Assembly (NCBI GenBank): GCA_011033025.1
Contig: WFMF01000236.1
Location: 1-64,000, forward strand
Reading direction: 5' to 3'
Length of the DNA: 64,000 nt
Source: Beroe forskalii
Lineage: Eukaryota > Ctenophora > Nuda > Beroida > Beroidae
The first letter of the stretch is position 1. Every line of letters begins with the position of its first letter. Positions 35,801 to 45,720 of this stretch are shown one piece after another. Below the pieces are notes generated by a model. That model searched no databases, was not told where the DNA came from, and was given only the letters and a program-made list of their open reading frames with translations. A program made the translations under genes and the position numbers.

Positions 35801-36042
35801 AGATATTAATAAGATTATATATGCCTAGATTTTAACAGTAAACCTTGGAAGTTGTTCGAGTCCATGAGCGCTATTTCGTTGAGACACCTCTCAATATTCA
35901 GGTCAGACCAGCCCTGCTGGGGTAGACGCCTCTGCTCCACAAGGTGCTTGATGGCATTGTCAGCACTGCGGAGGCTGTTGCACCCTTGGGATATGTAGGA
36001 GTCTCCAACCAGTTTCTTAGCACTTTCTGATGAGTGCTCCAT
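17820..36042 (-). CDS. SEPSECS: O-phosphoseryl-tRNA(Sec) selenium transferase, 8 exons
   Basis: PLP enzyme that converts phosphoseryl-tRNA(Sec) to selenocysteinyl-tRNA(Sec), the last step of selenocysteine synthesis in archaea and eukaryotes. Exons (minus): 35844-36042, 28680-28798, 28364-28530, 27896-28105, 27382-27497, 26225-26436, 18431-18550, 17820-18071; 464 codons plus stop, against 501 residues in human. Family landmarks are [20 protein letters not shown] across exons 1-2, [55 protein letters not shown], and [12 protein letters not shown] with the PLP-binding Lys at about residue 282. Phases agree at every junction. Intron 4 keeps the frame but is not GT-AG. The C-terminus ends in a tandem repeat and lacks the acidic human tail. 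Intron 1 (7.0 kb) holds a LINE and element C; intron 6 (7.7 kb) holds element B and a ShKT gene on the other strand. Confidence 0.93.
18245..18431. repeat. Tandem repeat at the SEPSECS exon 7 donor
   Basis: Five or so units of 33-38 bp containing CTTGTAGTTACTACTAAACG. Read on the minus strand, each unit carries AACTACAAG|GT, the same sequence as the genuine exon 7 end and donor at 18431, so several decoy 5' splice sites follow the real one. Confidence 0.85.
18590..20100. other. SEPSECS intron 6, unassigned part
   Basis: Non-repetitive intronic sequence. A short plus-strand open frame at 19070-19264 has no recognisable family. A GGCCCGTTGGGCC palindromic word near 19310 resembles one at 25332. 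No RNA gene is supported. Confidence 0.45.
20240..20955 (-). pseudogene. LINE RNase H-domain fragment
   Basis: Conceptual minus-strand translation across frames gives an RNase HI domain of the kind at the C-terminus of I/R1-type LINE ORF2: [11 protein letters not shown], then [16 protein letters not shown], then [20 protein letters not shown], followed by [18 protein letters not shown]. The frame changes at least once between the first two blocks, and stops follow. The 5' side is cut off at about 20955 by a poly-C/G element end. It is a dead remnant, on the same strand as SEPSECS and within its intron 6. Confidence 0.75.
20955..21040. mobile_element. Element A: minimal G-run-ended element
   Basis: About 85 bp beginning GCCAACCCCTCAAACCCCCC and ending GGGGGTCCCTCCCCCC. 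It matches both ends of element C (34905-35751) around CCCCTATTGGCGATTTTTT and ATATCCACC but lacks the minisatellite interior. Probably a deletion derivative of the same family. Confidence 0.6.
21171..21219. repeat. 49-bp perfect hairpin
   Basis: Arms of 24 bp (GTTTCAATCAGTTTAACAAA onward) around a single central base. It is followed by an A-run and lies about 430 bp upstream of the ShKT gene start. Confidence 0.85.
22615..22690. repeat. Short GGGGGAGAAATCTCTAAAT tandem repeat
   Basis: Four copies of a 19-bp unit near GGGGGAGAAATCTCTAAAT in the unique centre of element B. Confidence 0.85.
22755..22835 (+). mobile_element. tRNA-like (SINE-like) promoter remnant
   Basis: TAGTGGCATCGAGTG resembles a pol III A box, and GGGTTCGATGCTC about 45 bp later resembles a B box, as in tRNA-derived SINE heads. 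No cloverleaf or complete SINE could be drawn. Confidence 0.3.
25166..25171 (+). terminator. Poly(A) signal of the ShKT gene
   Basis: AATAAA 222 bp after the ShKT stop codon, on the same strand. Confidence 0.5.
25500..25625 (+). mobile_element. SINE-like fragment
   Basis: Contains a good pol III B box, GGTTCGAGTCTC, near 25586, preceded by a weak A-box-like TAGTGGTTGGGAGG near 25518. Possibly a tRNA-derived SINE head. Confidence 0.3.
26102..26250. repeat. Tandem copies of the SEPSECS exon 6 end and donor
   Basis: Four copies (starting 26102, 26137, 26172, 26221) of a 35-50 bp unit containing TTACCTGTTTCCTTTGCTTG. On the minus strand each reads CAAAGGAAACAG|GTAAAT, the genuine exon 6 end (26225) and donor. 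The three extra copies provide repeated 5' splice sites in the intron. Confidence 0.9.
26784..27329. mobile_element. Element D: G-run-ended MITE with 7-bp target duplication
   Basis: Ends CGGGGGGGGATCATGGA and, inverted, TCCCTGATCCCCCCCCG; the inverted repeat continues through TAAGTGCAAGACACGAGG. Flanked by exact CATCATC (26777-26783 and 27330-27336). The interior has about 66-bp tandem units with GTACTAACTGAAATTTGTCA and GGGACCCACCCCAAAAT. No coding capacity. It lies in SEPSECS intron 5. Confidence 0.85.
27647..27835. mobile_element. Short Tc1/mariner-like MITE
   Basis: 189 bp with inverted ends CCTTACGAGACAAATTT / AAATTTATTTCGTAAGG and TA at both flanks; related to the 10613-11110 element. 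It lies in SEPSECS intron 4. Confidence 0.75.
28965..29133. mobile_element. Palindromic MITE with three internal hairpins
   Basis: 169 bp with inverted ends TAATCAAACACCCTTAGGAT extending over about 40 bp. The middle is three consecutive hairpins of the form AATTATCAC(T)CGAG...CGAGTGTGATAATT. TA at the ends is compatible with a TA target. It lies in SEPSECS intron 1. Confidence 0.8.
29134..29632. other. 5' region ahead of LINE 1
   Basis: Unique sequence that may be LINE 1 5' UTR or intron. No exon or RNA gene is supported. Confidence 0.4.
29633..30890 (+). pseudogene. LINE 1 ORF1 (zinc-finger protein), frameshifted
   Basis: ORF1 of a CR1-like LINE lying antisense in SEPSECS intron 1. The probable ATG is at 29633; the frame shifts near 29720 and again near 30440-30540. 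The first half has a PHD-like cysteine/histidine cluster ([10 protein letters not shown], then [11 protein letters not shown], then WLCKSC). The second half has CCCH fingers ([16 protein letters not shown]...CDYEHP, and after the frameshift a second and third). The product would be a nucleic-acid-binding retrotransposition chaperone. The last segment (30540-30890) is Gln/Pro-rich with a short coiled-coil-like stretch. Inactive as it stands. Confidence 0.75.
30850..33897 (+). pseudogene. LINE 1 ORF2 (endonuclease and reverse transcriptase), broken
   Basis: Apurinic-like endonuclease ([40 protein letters not shown]) followed by reverse transcriptase ([26 protein letters not shown], and FADD at the active site) and the C-terminal region ([24 protein letters not shown]). 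It supplies nicking and reverse transcription for LINE movement. The frame is broken near 31999-32110 and 33120-33310, so it is dead. It overlaps the end of ORF1 in another frame. There is no RNase H domain, consistent with the CR1/L2 group. The 3' end is near 33945, after repeated CCAAGTAA words. Confidence 0.9.
33960..34640. repeat. Tandem repeat, about 120-135 bp units
   Basis: Five units sharing CTCATGAAACCAAAACAAG, GTATACACTG, GGAGTGAGAGCAAGTGGTC and GTGCGCGGCTCATATA (near 33981, 34115, 34236, 34417, 34544). One unit is inverted against its neighbour, creating the palindrome at 34266. Confidence 0.85.
34266..34357. repeat. 92-bp perfect palindrome
   Basis: Arms of 46 bp with no spacer, centred on AACG|CGTT at 34311/34312, formed from inverted copies of the surrounding tandem unit. 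Confidence 0.9.
34705..34813. repeat. Hairpin with GGGGTGTGATAA repeats
   Basis: Inverted copies of TTTTTGGGGTGTGATAATTT at each side, with two further GGTGTGATAAC words and a short TGTACAGTTGTCACAC centre. Probably a small foldback repeat. Confidence 0.7.
34905..35751. mobile_element. Element C: G-run-ended element with 7-bp target duplication
   Basis: Ends GGGGGGGGGCCAACCCCCC and the inverse GGGGGTTGGCCCCCCCCC, flanked by exact AAGAATT (34898-34904 and 35752-35758). The subterminal CCCCCCAAAATTAA(A/G)CCCCCTAT and TTATATCCAC blocks match element A, and the TATATCCAC block is shared with element B. The interior is about 14 diverged units of roughly 40 bp, each carrying the GGTACCATTT word also present in element B. 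No coding frame. It lies in SEPSECS intron 1. Confidence 0.85.
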
Positions 36043-36499
36043 ATCCCTCAAAGTGATGTATAACTATTACAGCACTCACACATGTTTTATAGTGGAGATA
36101 GTTGACTCACCTACCTAGCTATCTAGTATGTGCCATGTATTATTTCAGAAGAATATACACATTTACACACTAACACGCGGGATCCTGAGATTCCTCACGG
36201 AGTTTACGCATTGAATTAAGATTGAAATCAAAATGTTCATTTTTTCAATAAATCTTTACTTGTTTATCATCAATGTACTCACACCAACATCATATTGCAC
36301 AATAATTTAACGTTTTATACGGAATATAAAAATATTAATATATTCAATTTTTTATATATAATAAAAATTCTACCAATAACTCTGAAGTCTGAAATACATG
36401 AAATTTTACCACATGAATTCAATGACATTTTTTACATTTCAATGTGATCAGAACCACTTGTACTAGCTAACTATACACATATATTCTTAAATTGCAAGG

Positions 36500-36505
36500 T
36501 TTATT
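36500..36505 (-). terminator. Poly(A) signal of the mutase gene
   Basis: AATAAA on the minus strand about 52 nt after the methylmalonyl-CoA mutase stop, between that gene and SEPSECS. Confidence 0.65.
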
Positions 36506-36556
36506 AACCTTCTTATACTCTTAAATACCTTTGCTGTCCTTTGAAGAACCTTGTTA

Positions 36557-38782
36557 TCACTTGTGCTCCATAGCCACAGTTTCAGGGAAGGCTCTCGACT
36601 CCACAACATCAAGTGTCTCTACCGCTGCAACAGGCAGTCGAGTACCAGGTCCAAAGATCTGGGCTACCCCAGCTTTTCTCAAATCATCGTAATCCTGAGG
36701 CGGAATGACTCCCCCTACAATAACCACAATGTCAGGTCTACCTGCAGCCTTGAGTTCAGCAATGAGTTCAGGGACGAGAGTTCGGTGCCCAGCAGCTAAC
36801 GAACTGACCCCCACCACATGAACATCTGCATCAATAGCTTGCTGAGCCACTTCGGCAGGGGTCTGGAACAAAGGACCGATATCAACGTCATAACCAATAT
36901 CTGAGAAACCAGTGGCAATCACCTTCTGCCCCTGATCATGCCCATCTTGACCAGCTTTCGCAACTAATATACGGGGCCTGCGACCGTTATTATTGAGGAA
37001 TGCCTCAGTTCTCTGTCTAGCTATGGAGATATCATCGTGTTCTCCATACTCTGAGCTGTAAACACCAGATATCATCCTTATCGATGCTGTATACCGTTGG
37101 AAAACTTTCTCCATTGCATAGGAAATTTCACCAACAGTTGCCCTGAGCCTTACAGCCTCTACTGCTGCTTCCAATAGGTTTCCTTCATCTGTACGGCAAA
37201 TCTCTGTTATGCGATCAAGTTTTGCTTGGACTGCAGCTTCATCTCTGGCAGCCTTTATTTTCTTCAATTTAGCAACTTGCTTGTTCCTTACTTCAGTGTT
37301 ATCGATGCTGAGGACCTCAACATTTTCCTGTATTTCAGGTTTATACTTGTTGACACCAACAACTACATCATAACCCGAATCAAACCGTGCTTGCTTCTTA
37401 GCAGCACACTCCTCAATTCTCATCTTGGGAATACCTGCAGCTAATGCCTCAGTCATCCCGCCCACATCTTCAACCTCCTGAATGAGTTCCATTGCTGCAT
37501 CGTACATGTCATCTGTCAGCTGTTCCATCATGTGACTTCCTCCCCACGGGTCTGCAACCTTCGTTATTCCAGTCTCCTCCTGAATAATAAGCTGAGTGTT
37601 TCGAGCGATACGAGCAGAGAACGGAGTGGGCAATCCCAGAGCTTCATCAAACGAATTAGTGTGAAGGGACTGAGTACCACCAAACACGGCAGCCATTGCT
37701 TCAATACATGTTCTGACGATATTATTGTAGGGATCTTGTTCTCTGAGGGACCATCCACTGGTTTGAGAGTGGCAACGAAGGAGCAAACTTTTCTCCGACT
37801 TGGCATCAAATTTCTCCTTCACCAAGGTAGCCCAGAGTCTTCTTGCAGCACGGAATTTTGCAATTTCGAGATAGAAATTCATACCAATACACCAGAAGAA
37901 GCTAAGTCGGGGAGCAAAGGCATCAATATCGAGTCCTGACTTGATACCAGCTCGACAATATTCCAGCCCATCAGCGATTGTGTAGGCCAACTCAGTGACT
38001 GTATCAGCTCCAGCTTCTTGCATATGGTACCCGGAAATAGAAATACTGTTGTATTTCGGCATGTTGGCTGCACAATATGCAAAGATATCAGATATTATTT
38101 TCATGGATGACTTGGGTGGGTAGATATAAGTGTTTCGCACCATAAACTCCTTCAAAATATCATTCTGTATGGTTCCAGTAAGAGCACTGATAGGGACCCC
38201 CTGCTCTTCACCAGCAACAATGAACATTGCTAAAACAGGTAACACAGCACCATTCATGGTCATTGAAACAGAAATCTTTTCAAGGGGTATGCCATCAAAA
38301 AGTGCCTTCATATCCTCAACAGTATCCACAGCAACACCAGCCATGCCAACATCTCCAGAAACTCTTGGATTGTCGGAGTCGTAGCCACGGTGTGTAGCCA
38401 GGTCAAATGCCACACTGAGTCCCTGCTGGCCTGCTGCTAAATTCTTCTTGTAGAACTCGTTGCTTTCCTCCACAGTACTGAAGCCAGCATACTGTCGAAT
38501 AGTCCAAGCTCTTCCAGTGTACATGGTAGGATATGGGCCTCTCGTGAAAGGGAATTTACCCGGAAGTTCAGGCTCCTTCCCCTCACTATCAGCTGACGTG
38601 TAGACAGGTTTAACTTTCAGACCCTCCAAGGTCTTCCAGGTGAGGGTTTCAGCTGGATCTTTTCCTTTGAGTTGTTTGCGGGCGAGTTTCTCCCATTCTG
38701 GATCAAGTGTGGTGGAAGATTGGAGTCTTTTTGCTTGTGACAAACATGTCAAGAGACGTCTCTTACTGGGCCCTCGGAACAT
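36557..38782 (-). CDS. MUT: Methylmalonyl-CoA mutase, mitochondrial, single exon
   Basis: Adenosylcobalamin enzyme converting (R)-methylmalonyl-CoA to succinyl-CoA in the mitochondrial matrix, the final step of propionate, odd-chain fatty acid and branched amino acid breakdown. One uninterrupted frame of 741 codons (human 750). The N-terminus ([20 protein letters not shown]) is basic and Ser-rich, as expected for matrix import. Substrate-binding TIM-barrel landmarks are [60 protein letters not shown], and [19 protein letters not shown]. The cobalamin-binding domain begins near residue 600, with the DxHxxG lower-ligand motif in [10 protein letters not shown] (His about 615), then [14 protein letters not shown] and [12 protein letters not shown]. 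No key residue is missing. The start is the first ATG of the frame. Being intronless is unusual (the human gene has 13 exons): intron loss or a functional retrocopy. Confidence 0.97.
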   Translation of the reverse strand: MFRGPSKRRLLTCLSQAKRLQSSTTLDPEWEKLARKQLKGKDPAETLTWKTLEGLKVKPVYTSADSEGKEPELPGKFPFTRGPYPTMYTGRAWTIRQYAGFSTVEESNEFYKKNLAAGQQGLSVAFDLATHRGYDSDNPRVSGDVGMAGVAVDTVEDMKALFDGIPLEKISVSMTMNGAVLPVLAMFIVAGEEQGVPISALTGTIQNDILKEFMVRNTYIYPPKSSMKIISDIFAYCAANMPKYNSISISGYHMQEAGADTVTELAYTIADGLEYCRAGIKSGLDIDAFAPRLSFFWCIGMNFYLEIAKFRAARRLWATLVKEKFDAKSEKSLLLRCHSQTSGWSLREQDPYNNIVRTCIEAMAAVFGGTQSLHTNSFDEALGLPTPFSARIARNTQLIIQEETGITKVADPWGGSHMMEQLTDDMYDAAMELIQEVEDVGGMTEALAAGIPKMRIEECAAKKQARFDSGYDVVVGVNKYKPEIQENVEVLSIDNTEVRNKQVAKLKKIKAARDEAAVQAKLDRITEICRTDEGNLLEAAVEAVRLRATVGEISYAMEKVFQRYTASIRMISGVYSSEYGEHDDISIARQRTEAFLNNNGRRPRILVAKAGQDGHDQGQKVIATGFSDIGYDVDIGPLFQTPAEVAQQAIDADVHVVGVSSLAAGHRTLVPELIAELKAAGRPDIVVIVGGVIPPQDYDDLRKAGVAQIFGPGTRLPVAAVETLDVVESRAFPETVAMEHK

Positions 38783-39305
38783 CTCACATAATACACTTGC
38801 TACTTGGGGCTGTAAGGATACATGTAAAACCAGAATTATACGTACATTTCACAACACATCTAGATGCAGTAGGCAGTGCAAACAAAATAATATTATGTTT
38901 ATTATACTGGGTTTCTGGATATCGTGCAAGCAATTTAACTATTTCAGAATTTAGAAAGTTAGAAGAATAACTCAGTGCTAGTCATACAATAGAAACAGTG
39001 AAACTTGGTTGCTTGATAAAAACGACTCTCAACAAGTGATATCAGTTATTATGAATAATTTTATTAAAAAACATCAATAAACTGGATATAAAACAGAATC
39101 GAAATATGCATTAGACAACAATAACGGAGGTTATACTCAGACAGACCGCGAGATGAAAAACTTGATCTAAACTGTGTAATAATAAATTCATGATAACAGC
39201 AAATTGTGATAATAATCAATGTACATTGTACATAATTATGGAAGCAATTCAAGATAACTTATGATTCATGAAGCTAATATTTCAATAGAAAATTAGAAGA
39301 ATTAT

Positions 39306-39670
39306 CCAGGTTGGCCCAATAAAAAGTTCCTAGCTCAAAAAATGTCCCAGTCATCAAATAAAACCGGTTTTTCGGCCATATTCCCGCATCTAGGGCTCTA
39401 GGGCTCTAAAATAGATTTCAGCTTCAGTGCAATGATGCCCTGAAAATGCCCGAAATTGTGGAATTTTCATTGAAATAGACGCACCAATGCAAAATAACCG
39501 CAATCTTTCGCTGATTACTCGGACATTTTTTGAGCTTGACACTTCAACTTTTTGGTGCAAAACATAATATGACCCATACTTATGACATCCTAAAAATTCA
39601 TTAAAAACTCTGAAAACAGCAAAAGTTATTAAGCTTTACTTTTGTTCACTTTTTATTGGACCACCTAGTA
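39306..39670. mobile_element. Mariner-like MITE
   Basis: Imperfect inverted ends CAGGTTGGCCCAATAAAAAG (left) and CTTTTTATTGGACCACCTAG (right) with TA at the outer flanks; about 365 bp, no transposase frame. The ends resemble mariner termini. Confidence 0.6.
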
Positions 39671-39679
39671 CCATAAATT

Positions 39680-40040
39680 ATTCTACTAACTAATGAGTTA
39701 CTAATTTAAGGTTCGATTCAGAAAATGAATTCCTAGTGGAAATTAGGTGTAGGATGTGATTTTTTCTTTTTAGTGTGTATTAAACATTCCAGCACATTGC
39801 CAGCCCCACAGTGAATTTCACAATAACAACGAGATATACATTCTTGTCTGTTTGTGCAGAAGGAAAACGAGGATGTTGCCATTTACTCTTTCACCCAAGG
39901 ATTTCAATTAATGAGACAATAAAAGTAGCTTAAATCATATTCCATGATGGTTACTGGAAACGAGAGGGATGGATCATACGGTGGACCATAAGCAAGTCAG
40001 CTGAGGCTGAATGACGGATAAAATGACAACCTAACCAGGC
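39680..40040. other. 3' flank of the BTB gene
   Basis: No feature recognised apart from likely 3' UTR of the minus-strand BTB gene. The stretch 38783-39305 upstream of the mutase start is likewise AT-rich and unassigned. Confidence 0.4.
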
Positions 40041-40041
40041 T

Positions 40042-42490
40042 TCACCACGAGGAAGAGTCATCCTCTCCACCTGCAGTTTCACTGTGCAGGAAGGGCTGTG
40101 ACTTGTGCGGCTCTCTGTTCTTCATCAGAGTGTACCGCGTTTCTATGGTGTTTTTCCGGGGCCGGATCTGATTAGGTGGTGTGAGTTGTGGCATATTGTT
40201 TTAATTGTTTACAAATGTAAATATAGCTCAATAGTGGTCCATAGGATATTGCCAAGTAAAATTGTGATTAACTTGTTGATAATCATATAATACAGCATTC
40301 TGTAAGAATTGTTAAAAAGATCGATAAGTCTGTGATGAAGCTATGAATACTAATAATTTTATGAACATATCTGTCGGATCTGTAACATAGACGTGACACT
40401 TATGACTCCTAGACTCCGAAATACAACAGTTTACCTGTACATGATGAGGCGGGTACACAGGCTTCTTGCTAATGTGGTAGGATATTGCTTGCAGTATCTT
40501 GGAGTGGTCAATGACCTCCGTCGGCTTGACACACTCAATCAACTGTTCTGGGTCTATGAATGGAAGCCTCACATGTGCTATGAGCGGCTCTAAGATCGTC
40601 CTGGAAAATAATTAAAATTCAGTTTTCAAAACTAGAAAATTCAAATGAAAGATGCCCTTAACTCAATTCTCTAATTGTCATTTATTTCTACTTTTATTGA
40701 CAAAAATAGTACAGCCTGCTGGATTGCAACAGATCAAACCTAAACACCAATTACAGAATGTGAGAATGTGAGAAGGTAGGTATGTCTGATTATTAACTGC
40801 TTGTACACTGTCTAGTGTGCAGTATGACCATAAGAATATATTATATACTTATATAGATACCAGCGGTTTGCCCACTAAGATCATCTTGCATCTAACAGCA
40901 CTTGTATTTCAATCAACGAACTCCAGTACAGAAGCGCTGTAGTCCGATCCATCCATATCTTTTTGTTACAAAAGGAAACAAATTATGAACCATAAATGAA
41001 TATACATGCAATCATAGACAACTTTAGTATGTTAGGTCAAATCATATGCATCCATGACGTATCATTGCAGTTAATCATGCTTAGAAAGAACATTATATGA
41101 ATTTTTAATAACAATTTAAGCCTGAAAGTGACAAAAAGTGCTCAAGGGCTAAAATGGGTATTGTTAAAAGGATTATTATTAGATTACCCATAAGCCCTTA
41201 GACTCCCAGCTTCGTAGCTTCAAGGCTTACAGGATTCCAAAATTGCCTTATGGAGTATCTATGGTGCGGGTTGGCCATCAACTTGGTCAATTTGCCAACA
41301 CTCCAATACTTGGCAAGACGATTTTTGAATTTAAATATCTTAGAATCATTGCATATCAGGAGACAGGAATCATATTTTCGTTGTATCATTAAAATTACCT
41401 GAGTGCTTTAGAACTTTCCGGAGACATCATGGTATCATGAGGTTCTGGTATTTTTGCAGGTGCTTTTGGTGGATTCAAGTCATCTTTAACAGGTACTCTG
41501 GGTCGTTCATCGTCACTTGACTCACTATGACTGATATGGTGAAGAGTATGGTCTGCTAGGTTGTGAGACAATGCAGTCCTACAATGAGGACTCAACTCCA
41601 CCCTGCTTTCGCCCCACAGTATGAGACTTTGGAAGAGTTCTAACTCGGTGAGATTCAAGTCATCTGACGCCACCATTTTCTCCAGGATCTCATATGGAAT
41701 ATTGTTCCTGAATTCAGTGGAGAAAAATATGTCCTTAGCATTACCTAACATAAACCTGTAGCAGTGCTTGTAAAGGCTGTGGACATTATGATCCGAGGCA
41801 AAGACAATGTACTCACACACATTGTTCATATCAATGAGGGTTTTACCGATCCACTCCCCAATGCTTTCTTTCAACACTTCAACAGCATAGTAGTCTGCAA
41901 GGATGATGAGGCTTTGAGCAATGTCTCTGTGTAGTTTGACCTGTCCAGTGTACATGAACCTGAGCAGCAGTTCAAGTACTGCAGGGTCTTGGTCGGGTAG
42001 GTTGATTGTACTTTTACTACTTTCCTCCATTCCGTTATACAGCATTGCTTGGAAGGTTGAACTGTGTGTTGACAAAACTAGTTTATGGACTCTGAATTGT
42101 TTACCAGAGGCACCCACAACAAAAGTTATGTCACTGTGCAATCCTGTCTCGTATAGGGTCCCCCATGCCTGACAAGTATGAAAAAGATTAGGAGAAAGAC
42201 ATTTTGTTCCAAATTTAACACCAATTGAACAGACCACTGAAGTAGGTACATTCTTTATCATTCCTAATTGGGTAATCACATTGAAACATTAATCATGTGA
42301 TTAGATAGCAACTTATAACTTATAAAAAATGAAAGGAAACACAAGCTCACAAGAAGTTTTTTTTCATACTTTCATATTTCAGACAGAATTGTACTACCTA
42401 CCTCACCTTACACAAGTTACATTCAAGTTCCAGGATGTTAGAGTCACCAGGCTCTCTTTTTTCAGCAGCCCGCCGTGTCCTCCTTGCCAT
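40042..42490 (-). CDS. BTB-BACK domain protein, 4 exons
   Basis: Exons (minus): 42407-42490, 41399-42168, 40435-40600, 40042-40167; 381 codons plus stop. The start MARRTRRAAEKREPGD is the only ATG giving an in-phase join to exon 2. Residues about 29-135 form a BTB/POZ domain (LHSDITFVVG, FRVHKLVLSTHSSTFQAMLY, LLLRFMYTGQVKL), a dimerisation fold that often recruits Cullin-3. A BACK domain follows (about 140-250: NVCEYIVFASDHNVHSLYKH, ELELFQSLILWGESR), then an acidic Ser-rich insert (SHSESSDDERPR) and the end of BACK in exon 3 (HVRLPFIDPEQLIECVKPTE). Exon 4 gives IRPRKNTIETRYTLMK and an acidic tail. There are no Kelch repeats. Arrangement and tail resemble BTBD19-like or serine-enriched BTB proteins; the exact orthologue is uncertain. 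A Cul3-adaptor role is inference. All splice sites are GT-AG. Confidence 0.85.
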
Positions 42491-42499
42491 GATAATCAC

Positions 42500-43190
42500 A
42501 GTCAGCCTACATCGACTATAGTATCAGAGTTTACGGAAGTGACATTTCCTGTGAGTAGAAGGTTTTGGACCTGAGTTATGGAGTGCATGCAGTATGGTAA
42601 AATGGTGTTGGAAAATACCCAAAAGGGTCACATATATAACAGTCTTTAAAATTTATGTATTGATGAATATTTTATTATTGATAATATAAAACAAAAAAAT
42701 ATAATATATATCTGGAATGAAAAGTTGAACACGATCTATTGCTCTATCTGGCTCCATTCGTCAAATCAGAGCATTGTCATTCCATACTAATTCTTGATGG
42801 GATTTGAGCAGTTGCCATTGCTCAAATTGAATCAATAATTATCTGGAATGACCAACATAAGCCAATTTAATACCATAAGCCAATTTAATGTAACATTATA
42901 AGTAATGAACGGATTGGGGCCTGGGGGACATTATGTATAAGTATGTCAAATTAATATCAAAATTACTGTAATATCAAATTGTCAATTGATAAGTTGATAT
43001 GCACATAACTCATATCATTAACTCAGGCACAGATTGAAGGATTCAAATGCAAATCAAATGGATTGAAATTCCTTATTGTATCTTTCCTTGGTACTTTAAT
43101 AAGTTAGCACAGATTTGATATAACGATGGAGAGGGAGAGGAAATATTAACAATAAATCACTAATAAAGCATCAGACCTAAAGAAGCAAAA
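42500..43190. other. Intergenic, one weak hairpin
   Basis: AT-rich spacer between the BTB and bystin genes. An imperfect palindrome at about 42771-42856 (ATTTGAGCA...TTGCTCAAAT, TCATTCCA...TGGAATGA) may be an old MITE. A variant poly(A) signal, ATTAAA (minus strand, 43095-43100), lies about 100 nt after the bystin stop. Confidence 0.45.
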
Positions 43191-43197
43191 CTAAATA

Positions 43198-44493
43198 TCA
43201 ATCAACAGACAAATCTTGAATAGGTGGGGGCTCTGACACCATAATATCATCGCCTCTACATTTTGAATTGGTGAGTTCTCGCCTTATTTCTGGTGTTATT
43301 TTAGGATGACTTTGATTTTGCATCAAAATAAATAGATGCTGTTTTTGTTCATGTGATATATCTTCCTTATATCTCTGAGCAAATGTAAGGAGTGACTGAT
43401 GGAATAGAACTGGCAGCTCTCTTTTATCAAGAGAGAAGTTACAAAAATGTGCAACAAGAGCATCAATCACTCTATATGGAAGAGCATATCGCTTTTCTAA
43501 AAGAACCCTCAAAAATAAACTGTTTGCACCCGAATAATCCATCTCAGCTATTTTTAGCATTGCTGCTGAACTATGCAAGACTGGTACTGAATTCTTAGCT
43601 AATACACTACCAATAATGACTGCTTCTCTCAATGAACATGTTCCACTATTCAGTAATGGTAACAGGAGTCCTTTAAAAAATCCAGCAGGCTTAAACAGAG
43701 ATTTTTTAAGAGCTTGGTATAAATGGAAATTAAGTCGTTTGTATTCAGCTATGTCATCTCGAATTCTTGGTAAGAGGACAAGATTAAAAAATGTTTGTGC
43801 TTGATCTGATTTGAGATTTGATGCAAACACTCTAGTACCTTGATAAACTGCTGCAGCACTCCATTGATCAGGATCTGTAAGAAAAAGAGCTTCTTCCCAC
43901 CTATCACCAAGTGATGGAATAGCTTTGAATGCCTTTGGCAATTTTCCAGCCCGGTATTTGCTAAGTACTTCCCCAACACTCTTGAACAACTTTTCTACCC
44001 TAGCATCAAAACCTTGTTCAACATCTGGACCCACTTGAGTACCTATCTCAGTTTCCTTTTCTTTTATTTTTTCCATGATGATGTCTGCTAAAGTCTTTGT
44101 TGGCTGGGAGTTAGGTGCCATAAATTTTGCAAAGATGCCTTCCTCTTTTTCATCAACAATTACAGGCTCATAATCTTCATAATCTGTCTCAGAATCATGT
44201 TCACTCATTTCATCTGAATCATATTGAGCACTACTTTTGCTACCTGATACCTTCATCGAGCTTACAGGTGCATCTGATGCTGTGAATTGTGAAAGCTCTT
44301 TTTGTTGTAGCCTAGCTTCACTAAGAATCTTCTTGGAAAGCTGTTCATTTATTGTTCCATCATCAGTCTGAGCTTTCTTCTTTTTTGGGGGTCTTGTATA
44401 TGCCTTTGGCTGAACAGTATTGCTTTCAAAATCCTCAATTTGACCACCTAGACTCTTTTTATGACACTTCTTATCCAACTTGATCTTTCCCAT
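43198..44493 (-). CDS. BYSL: Bystin, single exon
   Basis: Nucleolar/cytoplasmic factor (yeast Enp1 orthologue) needed for 18S rRNA processing and 40S subunit assembly and export. 431 codons. The start is taken at 44493 ([18 protein letters not shown]) rather than the upstream in-frame codons, because the basic N-terminus fits the family and the upstream residues do not. Layout: a basic, low-complexity N-terminal third (PPKKKKAQ, an acidic [13 protein letters not shown] patch, then [20 protein letters not shown]), followed by the conserved bystin domain: [79 protein letters not shown] and [17 protein letters not shown]. It ends with [11 protein letters not shown] and an acidic tail. Intronless, like the neighbouring mutase gene; the human gene has several introns. 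Confidence 0.96.
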   Translation of the reverse strand: MGKIKLDKKCHKKSLGGQIEDFESNTVQPKAYTRPPKKKKAQTDDGTINEQLSKKILSEARLQQKELSQFTASDAPVSSMKVSGSKSSAQYDSDEMSEHDSETDYEDYEPVIVDEKEEGIFAKFMAPNSQPTKTLADIIMEKIKEKETEIGTQVGPDVEQGFDARVEKLFKSVGEVLSKYRAGKLPKAFKAIPSLGDRWEEALFLTDPDQWSAAAVYQGTRVFASNLKSDQAQTFFNLVLLPRIRDDIAEYKRLNFHLYQALKKSLFKPAGFFKGLLLPLLNSGTCSLREAVIIGSVLAKNSVPVLHSSAAMLKIAEMDYSGANSLFLRVLLEKRYALPYRVIDALVAHFCNFSLDKRELPVLFHQSLLTFAQRYKEDISHEQKQHLFILMQNQSHPKITPEIRRELTNSKCRGDDIMVSEPPPIQDLSVD

Positions 44494-44582
44494 TATGTCC
44501 CTGTTATGATATAGACTAATTAGATAGTAAATATAAATTATCAATCTTTAATTCACGTAAAAGCAAAATACCTCATTGTTAA

Positions 44583-45720
44583 CTAAAAGGTGGAACGACC
44601 TGAAACAACTTGAAACCACCCAACCTGCCCAAAACCACCCCTGAAACCACTCAATAAGGCTCCAAAATGACCCCAATGAGCCAAAAAGACCCTAAACCAC
44701 CCAACCATCTCAAAGGTGGGTTGGTTGGTTTTGCATTTTTCAGGTGGTTCCACATTTTATTAAAATTTTGGCTCATTTTGGGCTTGGTTCAGGCTGGTTT
44801 GAAATTTTTGCATAAATAAATAGAATTCAAACCACTGAAACAACCCAGTACCACCCAAAAGATGAATTTTGGGTTATGGTGGTTTCTAAACCACCCAAAA
44901 CCAGCCAAATCCACCCAAACCTGATTATGTACCCTTTCATTTATCTTGTAAATTCATTAAAAATGGTACATTTTAATAAATTAAGAGAATCGAAATACAC
45001 GGTAATAGCATTAGTATCCAGGGTGCCCAGAAGTTCTTTTTGCTCCTGGCTAAAATTTCACTGACATATTTTCAACTTTTCAACATAATATTTAACCCAC
45101 CCAACCCAGCCAACGGTGGGTTGGGGGTGGTTTCAGGTGGTTTCGGTTCAATCATTAAGTTAAATTTGTCGTTGGTTTCTGCGGTTTTGGCTGGTTCGGG
45201 AGGATTTCGAAATTTTAGCATAAATTGGGGAACTTAAACACCGAAACCACCCGAAACCACCTGAAACCACCCAAAACCACCCGAAACCACCCAAAACCAC
45301 CCAAAACTCATATTTTGGGTTGGTTGGTGGGTTGGGTCGTTTCGGGTAGTTCAAACAAAGGTAAAATTTTGGCTCGTTTCAAAATTTTTGCATAAATTGG
45401 GGAATTCTAACCACCAAAATGACCCAAAACGACCCAAACCACCTGAAACTATCCAAAATCCATATTCTGGGTGGGTTCGGGTGGTTTTGGGTAGTTCAAA
45501 TTAAGTAAATTTTGGTTCGTTTTGCGCTAGTTTCGAAATTTTTGCGTAAATTGGGGTATTCAAACCACCTGAAACCAGGCGATTCCACACAAAATATGAA
45601 TTATGCACTTTGTGCTGTTTCGTATGGTTTCGAAACAGCCCGAAACAACCCAAAACAACCCACAACAATCCGAAACCACCCAAACGATGAATTTTGGGTT
45701 ATGGTGGACTGACGGTTTCT
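44583..45720. repeat. AAACCACCC / GGGTGGTTT inverted repeat clusters
   Basis: Three or four foldback blocks in which (A)AACCACCC repeats face GGGTGGTTT repeats, separated by TTTTGGCTCGTTT and TTTTTGCATAAATTGGGG spacers. The first block starts CTAAAAGGTGGAACGACC and has an inverse GGTGGTTCCAC near 44747, the same terminus as at 52350-52366, so this is one repeat family seen again at 51520-52370. Confidence 0.75.

Noticed and set aside
41198-41389. 63-codon frame in BTB gene intron 2
   Set aside because: Not in phase with flanking exons and without family similarity; exon 2 joins exon 3 cleanly by GT-AG.
36557-44493. Bacterial contamination suggested by two intronless genes
   Set aside because: The mutase has a mitochondrial-type leader, bystin is a eukaryotic/archaeal-line factor, and both sit among intron-bearing animal genes without a change in base composition that would mark a join.
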